From: an uncultured Nocardioides sp.
GTDB lineage: Bacteria > Actinomycetota > Actinomycetes > Propionibacteriales > Nocardioidaceae
Length of the DNA stretch: 64,000 nt
Assembly (NCBI RefSeq): GCF_947488515.1
Contig: NZ_CANKZF010000002.1
Coordinates: forward strand, 310,001 to 374,000
Direction: 5' to 3'
Shown: piece after piece, positions 30,231 through 39,188 of the stretch
Position numbering within the stretch: position 1 is the stretch's first letter
Layout: each line of letters begins with the position of its first letter
Program-made: the position numbers and the translations under genes
The notes under the pieces: generated by a model
What the model was told of the DNA's origin: nothing
Databases searched by the model: none
Seen by the model: the letters and a program-made list of their open reading frames with translations, nothing else

Positions 30231-31214
30231 TCAGGTCAGCGAGCTCCGCAGCGCCCGGTGCACGCCGGCGGGCGTGAGCACGCCGAGGAACGTCGGCCCG
30301 CGACGTACGCCGACCATCGGCTTGTCGTCGCGGAGCATCGCGGCGAGGGCGTCCTCCAGCGAGGAGTCGATGTCGATCGCCGAGCCGAGGTCGCCGGTGG
30401 CGACGCCGTCGAGCGGCTCGAGGTGCTCCTCGCGGAGCCGGGTCACGGTGAGGGTGCGGAGGCCGCCCGAGCCCACGAAGTCGGCCACCTGCTCGTCGGC
30501 CGGGTGGGCGAGCAGCTCACCGGGGGTGGCGTACTGCGCGAGCCGGCCGCCCGTGGCGAAGACGGCGACGCGGTCGCCCATCCGGATCGCCTCGTCGATG
30601 TCGTGGGTCACCAGCACCACGGTCTTGCCGAGCTCGTCCTGCAGCCGGCGGAACTCGTCCTGCAGGCGGCCGCGCACGACCGGGTCGACGGCTCCGAAGG
30701 GCTCGTCCATCAGCAGCACGGGGGGGTTGGCCGCCAGTGCGCGAGCGACGCCGACGCGCTGCCGCTGCCCCCCGGACAGCTCGTGCGGGTACTTCCGGGC
30801 GTACTGCGCCGGCTCGAGCCCCACGGTCTCGAGGAGCTCGTGGGCGCGCTCGCGCGCGGTGGCCTTGGACTCGCCGTAGAGCAGCGGCACCGTCATCACG
30901 TTCTGCTCGATGCGTTGGTGCGGGAACAGCCCGATCTGCTGGATGACGTAGCCGATGCCGCGGCGCAGCTCGACCGGGTCGGCGTCGGTGACGTCCTGGC
31001 CGTCGAGCCAGATCCGGCCGGTCGTCGGCTCGATCAACCGGTTGATCATCTTCAGCGTCGTCGACTTGCCGCACCCGGACGGGCCGACGAGGCAGACCAT
31101 CTCGCCGCGTGCGACGTCGAGGTCCAGCTCGTGGACGGCGACGGTCCCGTCGGGGTAGGTCTTGCCCACGCCCTCGAGCCGGATCATCGGCTCGTCGCCC
31201 CGTGTAGCGTCCAT
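30231..31214 (-). CDS. opuCA: Osmoprotectant ABC transporter ATP-binding protein
   Basis: A 327-residue ATPase of the glycine betaine/choline/carnitine (OpuC/ProV) type. Walker A is GPSGCGKSTTL, the Q-loop region GYVIQQIGLFPH, the signature LSGGQRQRVGVARAL and Walker B VLLMDEPFGAVD. A CBS-like tail (residues about 265-327) may sense ionic strength. ATG at 31214 was chosen over 31187 because TATGGT lies 6 nt upstream. It is encoded opposite its own permeases, with start codons three bases apart. Confidence 0.9.
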   Translation of the reverse strand: MDATRGDEPMIRLEGVGKTYPDGTVAVHELDLDVARGEMVCLVGPSGCGKSTTLKMINRLIEPTTGRIWLDGQDVTDADPVELRRGIGYVIQQIGLFPHQRIEQNVMTVPLLYGESKATARERAHELLETVGLEPAQYARKYPHELSGGQRQRVGVARALAANPPVLLMDEPFGAVDPVVRGRLQDEFRRLQDELGKTVVLVTHDIDEAIRMGDRVAVFATGGRLAQYATPGELLAHPADEQVADFVGSGGLRTLTVTRLREEHLEPLDGVATGDLGSAIDIDSSLEDALAAMLRDDKPMVGVRRGPTFLGVLTPAGVHRALRSSLT

Positions 31215-31226
31215 GCGGTGACCATA
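31205..31226. promoter_or_regulatory. Interlocked divergent promoters of the opuC operon
   Basis: TAGCGT on + (31205-31210) is 7 nt before GTG 31218; TATGGT on - (31226-31221) is 6 nt before ATG 31214. Each -10 box lies inside the first codons of the opposite gene, so the two promoters should interfere or be co-repressed. Confidence 0.5.
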
Positions 31227-31916
31227 CTGGGGGCAGCCGATTCCGGGCCCAGCTGCTACAGCCGGTTCGTCAACGAGTGGTTCTGCTGGCAGTACGTCGA
31301 GGACCGCCACGTGCAGATCACCGACGCCCTCGTCGAGCACATCGCCATCACGCTGGCGGCGCTCGTGCTCGGCATCGTCATCGCACTGCCGCTGGCGCTG
31401 CTCGCGCGCCGGCTCCCGCGCCTGGAGTCCCTCGTGCTCGGCTTCAGCACCGGCGTCTACACGATCCCTTCGCTGGCACTGCTCCCGCTGCTGGTGCCGT
31501 TCACCGGCCTCTCCGCGGCCACGGTCGTGATCGGGCTCGGGCTCTACGCGCTGACGATCCTGGTCCGCGCGCTCCTCGACGGCCTGCGGTCCGTGCCCGA
31601 CGACGTACGAGAGGCGGCCAGCGGTCTCGGCTACGGCCGCGCGCGGATGCTCACCCGCATCGAGATGCCTCTGGCGCTGCCGGTCGTGATGGCCGGCCTG
31701 CGGGTCGCGGCCGTCTCGACGGTCGCGCTCACCACCGTCGGCACGCTGGTGGCGTACGGCGGACTGGGCGACCTGATCTCCCACGGCGTGCAGCGCGACT
31801 TCCGGGCCGAGCTGATGACCGCCGCTGTGCTGTGCGTCGTGCTCGCAGTGGTCCTCGACGTCCTGCTGGTGCTGCTGCAACGGGTGCTGACGCCCTGGAC
31901 GGCAGGGACGCGCTGA
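31218..31916 (+). CDS. opuCB: Osmoprotectant ABC transporter permease
   Basis: A 232-residue inner-membrane permease with about five or six helices. The EAA loop is EAASGLGYGRARMLTRIEMPLALP, visible as EAASGLGYGRARML and IEMPLALP. The start is GTG at 31218, fixed by the divergent promoter. The short N-terminal region before the first helix contains two Cys and several Trp/Tyr. Its stop overlaps the second permease (TGATG). Confidence 0.88.
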   Translation: MTILGAADSGPSCYSRFVNEWFCWQYVEDRHVQITDALVEHIAITLAALVLGIVIALPLALLARRLPRLESLVLGFSTGVYTIPSLALLPLLVPFTGLSAATVVIGLGLYALTILVRALLDGLRSVPDDVREAASGLGYGRARMLTRIEMPLALPVVMAGLRVAAVSTVALTTVGTLVAYGGLGDLISHGVQRDFRAELMTAAVLCVVLAVVLDVLLVLLQRVLTPWTAGTR

Positions 31917-32674
31917 TGGACCTCTTCTCCCAGACCTGGCAGTACCTCCTCGACGCCGACAACTGGACCGGCGCGGAGGGCCTCGTCGCACGGCTGCTGG
32001 AGCAGCTGCTGCTCACCGCGACGGCCCTCGCAGCCGCGATGCTGCTCGGGCTGCCGCTCGCCCTCTGGCTGGGTCACCTCGGCAAGGGCGGCTTCCTCGC
32101 CGTCAACATCTCCAACGTCGGCCGCGCCGTCCCGACCTTCGCGCTGCTGGCCATCCTGGTCGCGGCGGACTGGCCGGGGTCGGCTGACTTCGGTCCCTAC
32201 GGCCGGGCCGGGCTCGCCACGCTCATCGCGCTCGTGCTGTTCGCCCTCCCGCCGCTCATCACCAACGGCTACGTCGGGATGCGGGAGGTGCCCTCCGACG
32301 TGCAGGAGGCCGCCGACGGCATGGGGATGTCGTCGGTCCAGCGCTTCCGGCGCGTGGAGCTGCCGCTCGCGCTGCCGGTGGTCGCGTCGGGCGTGCGCCT
32401 CGCCCTCGTGCAGGTGTGGGCCACCGCGACCATCGCGGCGCTGGTCGCCGGGCCGGGGCTCGGTCGCATCATCACCGAGGGGTTCGCGCGCAACGACTAC
32501 GCCCAGGGCATGGCGGGTGCGGTCGTCGTCGCCGTCGTCGCGCTGGTGCTCGAGCTCGCCGCGGCGGCCGCCCAGCGCGCCGTCGACCCCATGCCGAGCG
32601 GTCCGTCATCGGACCGTGATGATGCGCTGTCGGTGCCCTCGACTACGGTGGCAGAGGCTCCCACCGGGGGCTGA
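31916..32674 (+). CDS. opuCD: Osmoprotectant ABC transporter permease, second subunit
   Basis: A 252-residue permease partner with the EAA loop QEAADGMGMSSVQRFRRVEL near residues 129-148. Six probable helices are present, and the last 30 residues are polar and Ser/Pro-rich. It forms the channel with the upstream permease. ATG shares its first base with the preceding stop. Confidence 0.88.
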   Translation: MDLFSQTWQYLLDADNWTGAEGLVARLLEQLLLTATALAAAMLLGLPLALWLGHLGKGGFLAVNISNVGRAVPTFALLAILVAADWPGSADFGPYGRAGLATLIALVLFALPPLITNGYVGMREVPSDVQEAADGMGMSSVQRFRRVELPLALPVVASGVRLALVQVWATATIAALVAGPGLGRIITEGFARNDYAQGMAGAVVVAVVALVLELAAAAAQRAVDPMPSGPSSDRDDALSVPSTTVAEAPTGG

Positions 32675-32737
32675 GCGGACCCGCTCGCATCACCGGACAC
32701 GCGTGGCTCGGCCACGGGACACAGAAGGTTGAACGAC

Positions 32738-33691
32738 ATGCACGTACGACGTCCGCTGCTGGCGGTGACCGCCCTTGCCCTGACCGCCCTGATGGCCGGG
32801 TGCGCCGGGGACGACCTGGCCTCGGAGAACGACGATCCCACGTCCGGCTCGGGCGGTGGAGGTGGCGACGGCACCTCCGTCGTCATCGGCAGCCAGAGCT
32901 TCGACGAGGCCGCGCTCGTCACCGCGATGTACCAGCAGGTCCTCGAGGCCGAGGGCTACGAGGTCGAGACCCGTCTGGTCGACACCCGCCCGATCTACCT
33001 CAACGAGATGCCCGACTCCGTCCAGATCGCCCCTGAGTACGTCGCCGGCATCGTCGACCAGCTCAACACCGACGCCAACGGCCCCGACGCCAAGCCGCTG
33101 TCGACCAGCGACGCCCAGGAGACGATCGACGCCGGCGCGTCGCTGCTCGAGGAGAAGGGCATCACCCTGCTCGACCCCTCCCCGGCGTTCTCCGCCAACG
33201 GCTACTTCACCAGCCAGGACTTCTCCGACTCCGAGGGCGTCACCAAGCTCTCCGACCTCGAGGGCCAGAAGGTGACGCTGGCCGCGGCGCCGGACTGCAA
33301 GGGCCGCACCGACTGCGAGAAGGGGCTCGTCGACACCTACGGCATCGACGTCACCCTCGAGCCGCTCGGCTACGCCTCCACCGAGACGTTCCAGGCGGTC
33401 CTCGACGGCGAGGCCCAGCTCGGCCAGACCAGCACGCTCGACGGCACGCTGGAGGACCAGGGCCTGCTCCTGCTCGAGGACGACAAGGGCATCCAGCCCG
33501 CGCAGAACCTCATCCCGGCCGTGTCGACCGACTTCCTCGCCGACCACCCCGACATCGAGGGACCGCTCAACGACCTGATGGCGGCGCTCGACAACGAGAC
33601 CCTCGGTGGGTTGCTCGTCAGCGTCCAGATCGACCGCGAGCAGCCGGCCGACGTGGCCAAGGAGTTCCTGGAGTCCGAAGGGCTCCTGTGA
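32738..33691 (+). CDS. opuCC: Osmoprotectant-binding lipoprotein
   Basis: A 317-residue lipoprotein: signal peptide ending in the lipobox LMAGC (Cys near residue 22), Gly/Ser linker, then an OpuAC-type binding domain. SVVIGSQSFDEAALVTAMYQ and ETRLVDTRPIYLNEM are typical of quaternary-amine binding proteins that cradle the ligand in aromatic residues. ATG 32738 was preferred over TTG 32729 because the lipoprotein signal follows directly. Confidence 0.9.
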   Translation: MHVRRPLLAVTALALTALMAGCAGDDLASENDDPTSGSGGGGGDGTSVVIGSQSFDEAALVTAMYQQVLEAEGYEVETRLVDTRPIYLNEMPDSVQIAPEYVAGIVDQLNTDANGPDAKPLSTSDAQETIDAGASLLEEKGITLLDPSPAFSANGYFTSQDFSDSEGVTKLSDLEGQKVTLAAAPDCKGRTDCEKGLVDTYGIDVTLEPLGYASTETFQAVLDGEAQLGQTSTLDGTLEDQGLLLLEDDKGIQPAQNLIPAVSTDFLADHPDIEGPLNDLMAALDNETLGGLLVSVQIDREQPADVAKEFLESEGLL

Positions 33692-33718
33692 CGAGTCGCC
33701 CAGCGGGACGCGTCGAGA

Positions 33719-34834
33719 TCAGGTGACCTCGTGGTCCCGCAGCGCCAGCGCTGCGGGATCCACGGTGGTCTCGTCGAGCACCGAGGGCGGCACCGACAGC
33801 CGCCAGGCCCCGGTCGCCACGTCCTGCACCCGGGGCGCAGGGCCGTCGAGCGTGGCCACCCACTCCATCAGCGCGGTGACGTCGGCGCGGCGGTCCTGCT
33901 CCACGAGCCAGCCGGCGAGCCGGTGGACCGGCGGCAGGCCGCTGTGCACGAGCGAGCGTCGGCCCCAGAGCTCGAGCACGCCCGAGCGCAGCAGCCGCCA
34001 CCACTCGGGCGTGCACCCGGGCACCAGAAGGAAGTAGCGCCAGAGGTCGCCGGCCAGCACTCGGTCGACGAAGACGGCCTCGACCTCGGCCGACCCGTGG
34101 TCGCGCACCGAGGCGAGCGACATCCGCTTGGTCTCCCAGCGGTCGCCGAGGTCCTGCAGCGAGGACGCCCGGGTCTGGGTGATCGAGCCCTCCCGGATCC
34201 GCCAGCGGTAGACGACCTCGTCGAGCACGTCGAACCTGCCCTCGAGGAACGCCCGCGTCGTGGTGGGCTGGTCCTCGTAGCGCACGCCCTCGGGCCACGA
34301 CAGCCCGCGGGCGTCCCACCACGACCTGCGGAACACCTTGTTCCATGCGAACACGTCACCGAGCACCTCGGGCCGGTCCTCGACGCGTGCACCGCGCACC
34401 GGCCGGTGGAGGCGCCGCATCCACGGGGGCTCGACCAGCCGGTCGCCCTCCCAGCGCACGATCGAGCCGGTCGCGAAGTCGGAGCCCGAGTCGTCGAGCG
34501 CGCCCACCAGGTCGGCGTACGCCGTGGGCGGGAGCACGTCGTCGGAGTCGAGGAAGGCGAGGTAGTCGCCGCGCACGTGCTGGACGCCGAGGTTGCGGGC
34601 GGCGCCGAGGCCGCCGTTGACGGAGTGCACGACGCTGATGCGGTTGTCGCGCCGCGCCCACGCGTCGGCGACCTCTCCGGTGCGGTCGGTCGCCCCGTCG
34701 TCGACGACCACCGCCTCCCAGCGCCGGTGCGTCTGGGCGACGAGGGACCGCATGCAGTCGTCGAGGTAGTCCTCCACGCCCCATGCCGGGATGACCACCC
34801 CGAGGAGCGGTGCCCGGGAGAAGAGGCGCTTCAT
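33719..34834 (-). CDS. Family 2 glycosyltransferase
   Basis: A 371-residue GT-A enzyme. LLGVVIPAWGVEDYLDDCM starts the nucleotide-sugar fold, VVVDDGATDRTGEVA is the first Asp region and DYLAFLDSDDVLPP holds the DxD metal motif (near residue 95). A TagB/GGGtGrT-like C-terminal region follows. It probably builds a cell-surface polysaccharide or teichoic-acid-like polymer; the sugar is unknown. TAGGGT lies 8 nt before the ATG. It is divergent from the sulfotransferase-like gene. Confidence 0.88.
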   Translation of the reverse strand: MKRLFSRAPLLGVVIPAWGVEDYLDDCMRSLVAQTHRRWEAVVVDDGATDRTGEVADAWARRDNRISVVHSVNGGLGAARNLGVQHVRGDYLAFLDSDDVLPPTAYADLVGALDDSGSDFATGSIVRWEGDRLVEPPWMRRLHRPVRGARVEDRPEVLGDVFAWNKVFRRSWWDARGLSWPEGVRYEDQPTTTRAFLEGRFDVLDEVVYRWRIREGSITQTRASSLQDLGDRWETKRMSLASVRDHGSAEVEAVFVDRVLAGDLWRYFLLVPGCTPEWWRLLRSGVLELWGRRSLVHSGLPPVHRLAGWLVEQDRRADVTALMEWVATLDGPAPRVQDVATGAWRLSVPPSVLDETTVDPAALALRDHEVT

Positions 34835-34889
34835 GGGCGACGACCCTAGGACACAGGCCGGCGGGCTGGACGCCGGTAGGCTGCCCGCC

Positions 34890-36020
34890 GTGACCGAGCA
34901 GCCGAGAGCCATCGACGAGATGAACCCCGACGGAGTCCCGCGGAAGGTCCTCTTCGTCGCCGGTGCCGGCCGCAGCGGCACCAGCACCCTGGCCGGCATC
35001 GTGTCGCGGCTCGGCATGCACGTGCCGCTGCCCGAGGTGCCGCCGGACGACTCCAACCCGCGCGGCTTCAGCGAGCCGCAGTGGGTCGTCGACGTCCACG
35101 ACGAATGGCTGCGCGAGGCGCTGGTGCAGGTCAGCGACAGCCGCCCGGAGGCGTGGTTCGACACCGGTCGCATCTGCAGCCGCGAGCCCGCCCGGATCCG
35201 GGTCAGCGAGTGGCTCGAGCCGCACTTCGCCGAGCACCCGGAGCTGGTCGTCAAGGACCCGCGGCTGAGCTGGTTCCTCGGCCTGTGGCGTGTCGCTGCC
35301 ATCCGCACCGGCGCGACCCCGGTCTTCGCCACCATGCTGCGACCGCCGGCCGAGGTGGTCGGCTCCAAGCAGAAGTACTACGCCAACAAGCTCGGCTCGG
35401 CGCACCTCGCGGCCAGCTGGGTCAACATGCTGCTGCACACCGAGCGGGCAACCCGCAGCGTCGACGGCGTCGGCGAGGCCGACGCCGGGCAGGGGCGCGT
35501 CTTCGTGCGCTACGAGGACCTGCTGACCGACTGGGTCAGGACCACCACGGCCATGGGCCACGCGCTCGACCTCCAGACGATCATCCACACCCGCAGCGAC
35601 CAGATCCGCGAGGTGCACCGCTTCATCGACCCGAACCTGCGCCGGGTCACCGCCACGCTCGACGACCTCGCACTGCCCAAGCGGCTCCACGACCTCACCG
35701 GCCAGACCTGGGAGGAGCTCAACAAGCTCGCCGACGAGGGCGGCGACACCACGGCTGCGCACGCGACCTTCGACCAGCTCCGCGCGGAGTACGTCGACCT
35801 CTACGAGGAGGCGGCGGCCATCAGCCGCTCGACCGCCGAGCACGCCCGGCACCAGGCCCGCCGGCGGGCGCTCCACGATGCCGCGGCCGAGGGAACATCG
35901 AAGTCGCTCGCCGACCGCGTGCCCCACGACGTACGCGCCGCGATCCCGCCGTCGGTGCGCCGCGGCGTCCGCAAGGCCCTCGGGCGCACCCGGGACGCGA
36001 CCGGGGACCCGCAGCCGTGA
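34890..36020 (+). CDS. Sulfotransferase family protein
   Basis: A 376-residue P-loop protein. KVLFVAGAGRSGTSTLAGIV (near residues 19-38) matches the phosphosulfate-binding loop, ELVVKDPRLSWFL and MLRPPAEVVGSKQ supply the second cofactor region, and the last 60 residues are basic and probably disordered. The predicted role is sulfation of a surface glycan made with the neighbouring glycosyltransferases. TAGGCT is 7 nt before the GTG. The stop overlaps the next gene (GTGA). Confidence 0.83.
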   Translation: MTEQPRAIDEMNPDGVPRKVLFVAGAGRSGTSTLAGIVSRLGMHVPLPEVPPDDSNPRGFSEPQWVVDVHDEWLREALVQVSDSRPEAWFDTGRICSREPARIRVSEWLEPHFAEHPELVVKDPRLSWFLGLWRVAAIRTGATPVFATMLRPPAEVVGSKQKYYANKLGSAHLAASWVNMLLHTERATRSVDGVGEADAGQGRVFVRYEDLLTDWVRTTTAMGHALDLQTIIHTRSDQIREVHRFIDPNLRRVTATLDDLALPKRLHDLTGQTWEELNKLADEGGDTTAAHATFDQLRAEYVDLYEEAAAISRSTAEHARHQARRRALHDAAAEGTSKSLADRVPHDVRAAIPPSVRRGVRKALGRTRDATGDPQP

Positions 36021-36967
36021 CGATCCCGATCGGCTCCGGCCACGGCCTCACCAACGTCGAGGGCCACGAGGACTTCGACATCGTCTGGCCCTGGAACCAG
36101 CCCGGCGGGCTGCGGCGCGGCGCGACCGCGGTGCTGCGCGTCAAGAACGAGGCCCCCGGTCTGCGCTTCGTGCTGCCGCCGCTGCTCCGCGCGTGCGACC
36201 ACGTGCTGCTCGTCGACAACGGGTCGGACGACGGGACGGGCGAGGAGGCCCTGCGGGTCGCGGCCGAGCACGGCCTGTCCGACCGGTTCACCCTGAAGGC
36301 GTACCCCTTCGAGGTGGCGCGCGCAGGGGCCGAGCACCTCGCGGTCAACGAGCGCTCGGTGCACTCGCTCGCCTACTTCTACAACTGGTGCTTCTCGCAC
36401 GTCCGCACCCGCTACTCGTGGAAGTGGGACGGCGACATGGTCCTCACCACCGAGGGCGAGGTGTCCATGGCCGACCTGTCCTGGCAGGTGGGGATGGCCG
36501 AGGCGGTCATCCGCTTCCCGCGCCACGGCCTCTATATCGAGTCCGACCGCAAGGCCTACCTCGACCTCGGCCTGCGCAACATCGAGGAGTGGGGCTTCCC
36601 GATGAGCCCCGACTACGTCTACACCAAGGCGCCGGAGTGGGAGATCCGCACGACGCCCGACCGCATCGAGCAGTTCGCGCTGCCGCAAGGCCTGTGCGTC
36701 GAGCTGAAGTGGCTCGACGGCGACGAGTTCGCGCACTGGACCAACCCCGAGTCGTTCGCGACCTCCATCCGCAACCGGCGCAAGCGCCGCGAGTGGCTGG
36801 TCTGGAACGCCCTCCACGACGGCCAGGTGCCCGAGGGTGTCGTCGAGATCGAGTCCCCGGAGGGCGTGCACGTCGTCGACCACGTCACCCACGTCTGGCT
36901 GCCGCGCGCGCCGCGGCCGTTCGTCGTCGACGACCCCGACCACGCCAGGCTGCACCTGCGGGCCTGA
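36017..36967 (+). CDS. Glycosyltransferase-like protein (GT2 fold)
   Basis: A 316-residue protein that starts with TAVLRVKNEAPGLRFVLPPL and HVLLVDNGSDDGTGEEA, the GT2 nucleotide-binding region. YSWKWDGDMVLT (near residues 132-143) contains the DxD motif. The C-terminal half lacks an obvious acceptor domain. It is translationally coupled to the sulfotransferase-like gene, so the pair probably acts on the same glycan. No membrane segment was seen. Confidence 0.82.
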   Translation: MTIPIGSGHGLTNVEGHEDFDIVWPWNQPGGLRRGATAVLRVKNEAPGLRFVLPPLLRACDHVLLVDNGSDDGTGEEALRVAAEHGLSDRFTLKAYPFEVARAGAEHLAVNERSVHSLAYFYNWCFSHVRTRYSWKWDGDMVLTTEGEVSMADLSWQVGMAEAVIRFPRHGLYIESDRKAYLDLGLRNIEEWGFPMSPDYVYTKAPEWEIRTTPDRIEQFALPQGLCVELKWLDGDEFAHWTNPESFATSIRNRRKRREWLVWNALHDGQVPEGVVEIESPEGVHVVDHVTHVWLPRAPRPFVVDDPDHARLHLRA

Positions 36968-37083
36968 GCGCTCCCGGTGTTCCGGTGGGCCCCGGTCGAG
37001 GGGCAGTGAGGCGGTTCACACCGGCTCGGGGCATATCGGTTTGGTGTCCGGGGGTTCCACCGGTCTAAGGTCGTCGCAAGGCT

Positions 37084-37111
37084 TTGTCACGCTTGTCTAT
37101 CAACTTAGTGT
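37084..37111 (+). promoter_or_regulatory. Probable metQNI promoter
   Basis: TTGTCA (37084-37089), a 16-nt spacer and TAGTGT (37106-37111) fit a sigma-70-type promoter inside an unusually AT-rich patch. CAAC-TTAGT-GTTG (37101-37113) overlaps the -10 box as a small inverted repeat that a repressor could use. The remaining leader is about 75 nt. No SAM riboswitch was recognised. Confidence 0.45.
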
Positions 37112-37189
37112 TGTTAAACGACGGCCAGTGGGGGTTCGCGAGCGCGTGCGCGTCCCTGCGCTACACGACGTACGACGAAAGGCTCCGCC

Positions 37190-38131
37190 ATGTCCGAGAA
37201 CCACCCGCAGATCGCACCTCCCGCCAAGCGCCGTACGCCGCTCCTGATCGGCATCGCCGTCCTGGCGGTCATCGCCGTGGTGGGCGGCTTCCTCTGGTCC
37301 CGGGGCGGCGACGACGCCGGCGCCGCGAGCGGTGAGAAGAGCGAGAAGGTCGTGCTGGGCACCGTCGGCGCCAGCGACCCGTACTGGCAGGTCCTGGTAG
37401 ACGCCGCCGCCGACGAGGGCATCGACCTCGAGGTCAAGGACTTCGCCGACTACACCCAGCCCAACCCCGCGCTGAGCGAGGGCGAGCTCGACATCAACCA
37501 GTTCCAGCACCTCGTCTACCTCGCGGAGTACAACGTCGCGAACGACGACGACATCGTGCCGCTCGGCTCGACGGCGATCTACCCGCTGGGGCTCTACTCC
37601 TCCAAGGTCGACTCCGTCGAGGAGATCCAGGACGGCGACACCGTGGTCGTCCCCGACGACGACAGCAACCAGGCTCGCGCCCTGCTGATCCTCCAGTCGG
37701 CCGGTCTCATCACCCTGCAGGACGGCGGCTCGATCTACTCCACGCTCGCCGACATCGACGAGTCCGCCTCGAAGGTGCAGGTCAAGGCGATCAAGGCCGA
37801 CCTCACGCCCACCTCGCTGCCCGACGTGGCCGCTGCGGTCATCAACAACGACTTCGTCGAGAAGGCCGGCCTCTCCTTCGAGGACGCGCTGGCCACCGAC
37901 GACGTCGAGGACCCCAACGCGCTGCCGTACGTCAACGTCTTCGCCGTCCGCGCCGAGGACCGCGACGCCCCGACGCTGCTCAAGCTGGTCGAGGTCTACC
38001 AGGAGACGCAGGCCGTCCTCGACGGCGTGCAGGACGTGTCCGGTGGCACCGCCGAGCTGGTGAAGGTCCCGCAGGACGAGCTGCAGGCGTCGCTCGACGA
38101 CGTCGAGGCCGACACCGCAGCGCAGAAGTGA
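37190..38131 (+). CDS. metQ: Methionine ABC transporter substrate-binding protein, membrane-anchored
   Basis: A 313-residue MetQ/NlpA-family protein: KVVLGTVGASDPYWQVL, DFADYTQPNPALSEGELDINQFQH and IYPLGLYSSKVDSVEEI are family landmarks for methionine binding. Unlike most MetQ proteins it has no lipobox cysteine; the N-terminus KRRTPLLIGIAVLAVIAVVGG (residues 14-34, basic then hydrophobic) should instead act as an uncleaved anchor. It is followed by metN and metI. Confidence 0.9.
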   Translation: MSENHPQIAPPAKRRTPLLIGIAVLAVIAVVGGFLWSRGGDDAGAASGEKSEKVVLGTVGASDPYWQVLVDAAADEGIDLEVKDFADYTQPNPALSEGELDINQFQHLVYLAEYNVANDDDIVPLGSTAIYPLGLYSSKVDSVEEIQDGDTVVVPDDDSNQARALLILQSAGLITLQDGGSIYSTLADIDESASKVQVKAIKADLTPTSLPDVAAAVINNDFVEKAGLSFEDALATDDVEDPNALPYVNVFAVRAEDRDAPTLLKLVEVYQETQAVLDGVQDVSGGTAELVKVPQDELQASLDDVEADTAAQK

Positions 38132-38159
38132 CCCGACGCCAGTAGGGGAGGAGCCCAGG

Positions 38160-39188
38160 ATGCCGCTCGTCGAGCTGACCGACGTGCACAAGACGTTCCC
38201 GGCCGCGCGCGGCGGGACGCCCGTCGAGGCGATCCGCGGTGTCGACCTGACGGTCGAGGCCGGTGAGATCGTCGGCATCGTGGGCTACTCCGGCGCCGGG
38301 AAGTCCACCCTGGTGCGGCTGATCAACGCGCTCGAGTCCACCACCTCCGGCACCGTGCGGGTCGGCGGCCGGGAGATCACCGGCCTGAAGGAGCGCGAGC
38401 TGCGCGAGGTGCGGCTGGGGATCGGGATGATCTTCCAGCAGTTCAACCTGTTCCGCTCGCGCACCGTGTGGGGCAACATCGCCTACCCGCTCGAGGTGGC
38501 CGGCGTCCCCAAGGCCGAGCAGAACGCGCGGATCTCCGACCTCCTCCACTTCGTCGGCCTCGCCGACAAGGCCCACAGCCACGTCGAGGAGCTCTCGGGC
38601 GGGCAGAAGCAGCGCGTCGGCATCGCCCGCGCGCTCGCCACCAACCCGCAGCTCCTGCTCGCCGACGAGTCGACCAGCGCCCTCGACCCGGAGACGACGC
38701 AGGAGGTGCTCGCCCTCCTGCGCCGGGTCAACCGGGAGCTCGGCATCACCATCGTGGTGATCACCCACGAGATGGACGTCGTGCGCAGCCTGGCGCACCG
38801 CGTCGTGGTGATGGAGGCCGGCCGCATCGTCGAGGAGGGCCCGGTCGTGCGGGTGCTCTCCGACCCCCAGCAGCCCGTCACCCGCCGGTTCGTCTCGACG
38901 ATCGTCGACGACGAGCCCGACGTCGAGGCGCTGGCCGCCCTCCACGCCCGGCACACCGGCCGCTTCGTCAAGCTCGCCTTCCGGGGCGACGACGTGCGCC
39001 AGAGCGACGTGTTCGCGGTGCTCCTCGAGCACGGCGTGCGCTTCGAGCTCGTCTTCGGCGGCATCGAGGAGGTCCAGGGCGAGACCTTCGGCAACCTCAC
39101 GCTCGCCCTCGACGGTGATGCCGCGGCCGTGGACGCCGCCGTCCACGCCGTACGAGCGCTCGTCCCCGCGAAGGAGCTGCCGCGATGA
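38160..39188 (+). CDS. metN: Methionine ABC transporter ATP-binding protein
   Basis: A 342-residue ATPase: Walker A GYSGAGKSTLV, signature LSGGQKQRVGIARAL, Walker B LLLADESTSALD, H-loop VVITHEMDVV. A C-terminal NIL domain (from about residue 265) binds methionine in characterised homologues and inhibits transport when methionine is abundant. The GGGGAGGAG Shine-Dalgarno is clear. It overlaps metI by four bases. Confidence 0.94.
   Translation: MPLVELTDVHKTFPAARGGTPVEAIRGVDLTVEAGEIVGIVGYSGAGKSTLVRLINALESTTSGTVRVGGREITGLKERELREVRLGIGMIFQQFNLFRSRTVWGNIAYPLEVAGVPKAEQNARISDLLHFVGLADKAHSHVEELSGGQKQRVGIARALATNPQLLLADESTSALDPETTQEVLALLRRVNRELGITIVVITHEMDVVRSLAHRVVVMEAGRIVEEGPVVRVLSDPQQPVTRRFVSTIVDDEPDVEALAALHARHTGRFVKLAFRGDDVRQSDVFAVLLEHGVRFELVFGGIEEVQGETFGNLTLALDGDAAAVDAAVHAVRALVPAKELPR

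Noticed and set aside
36968..37189. SAM-type riboswitch upstream of metQ
   Set aside because: No conserved SAM-I or SAM-IV core could be found in the leader; a promoter with a small dyad is the better reading.
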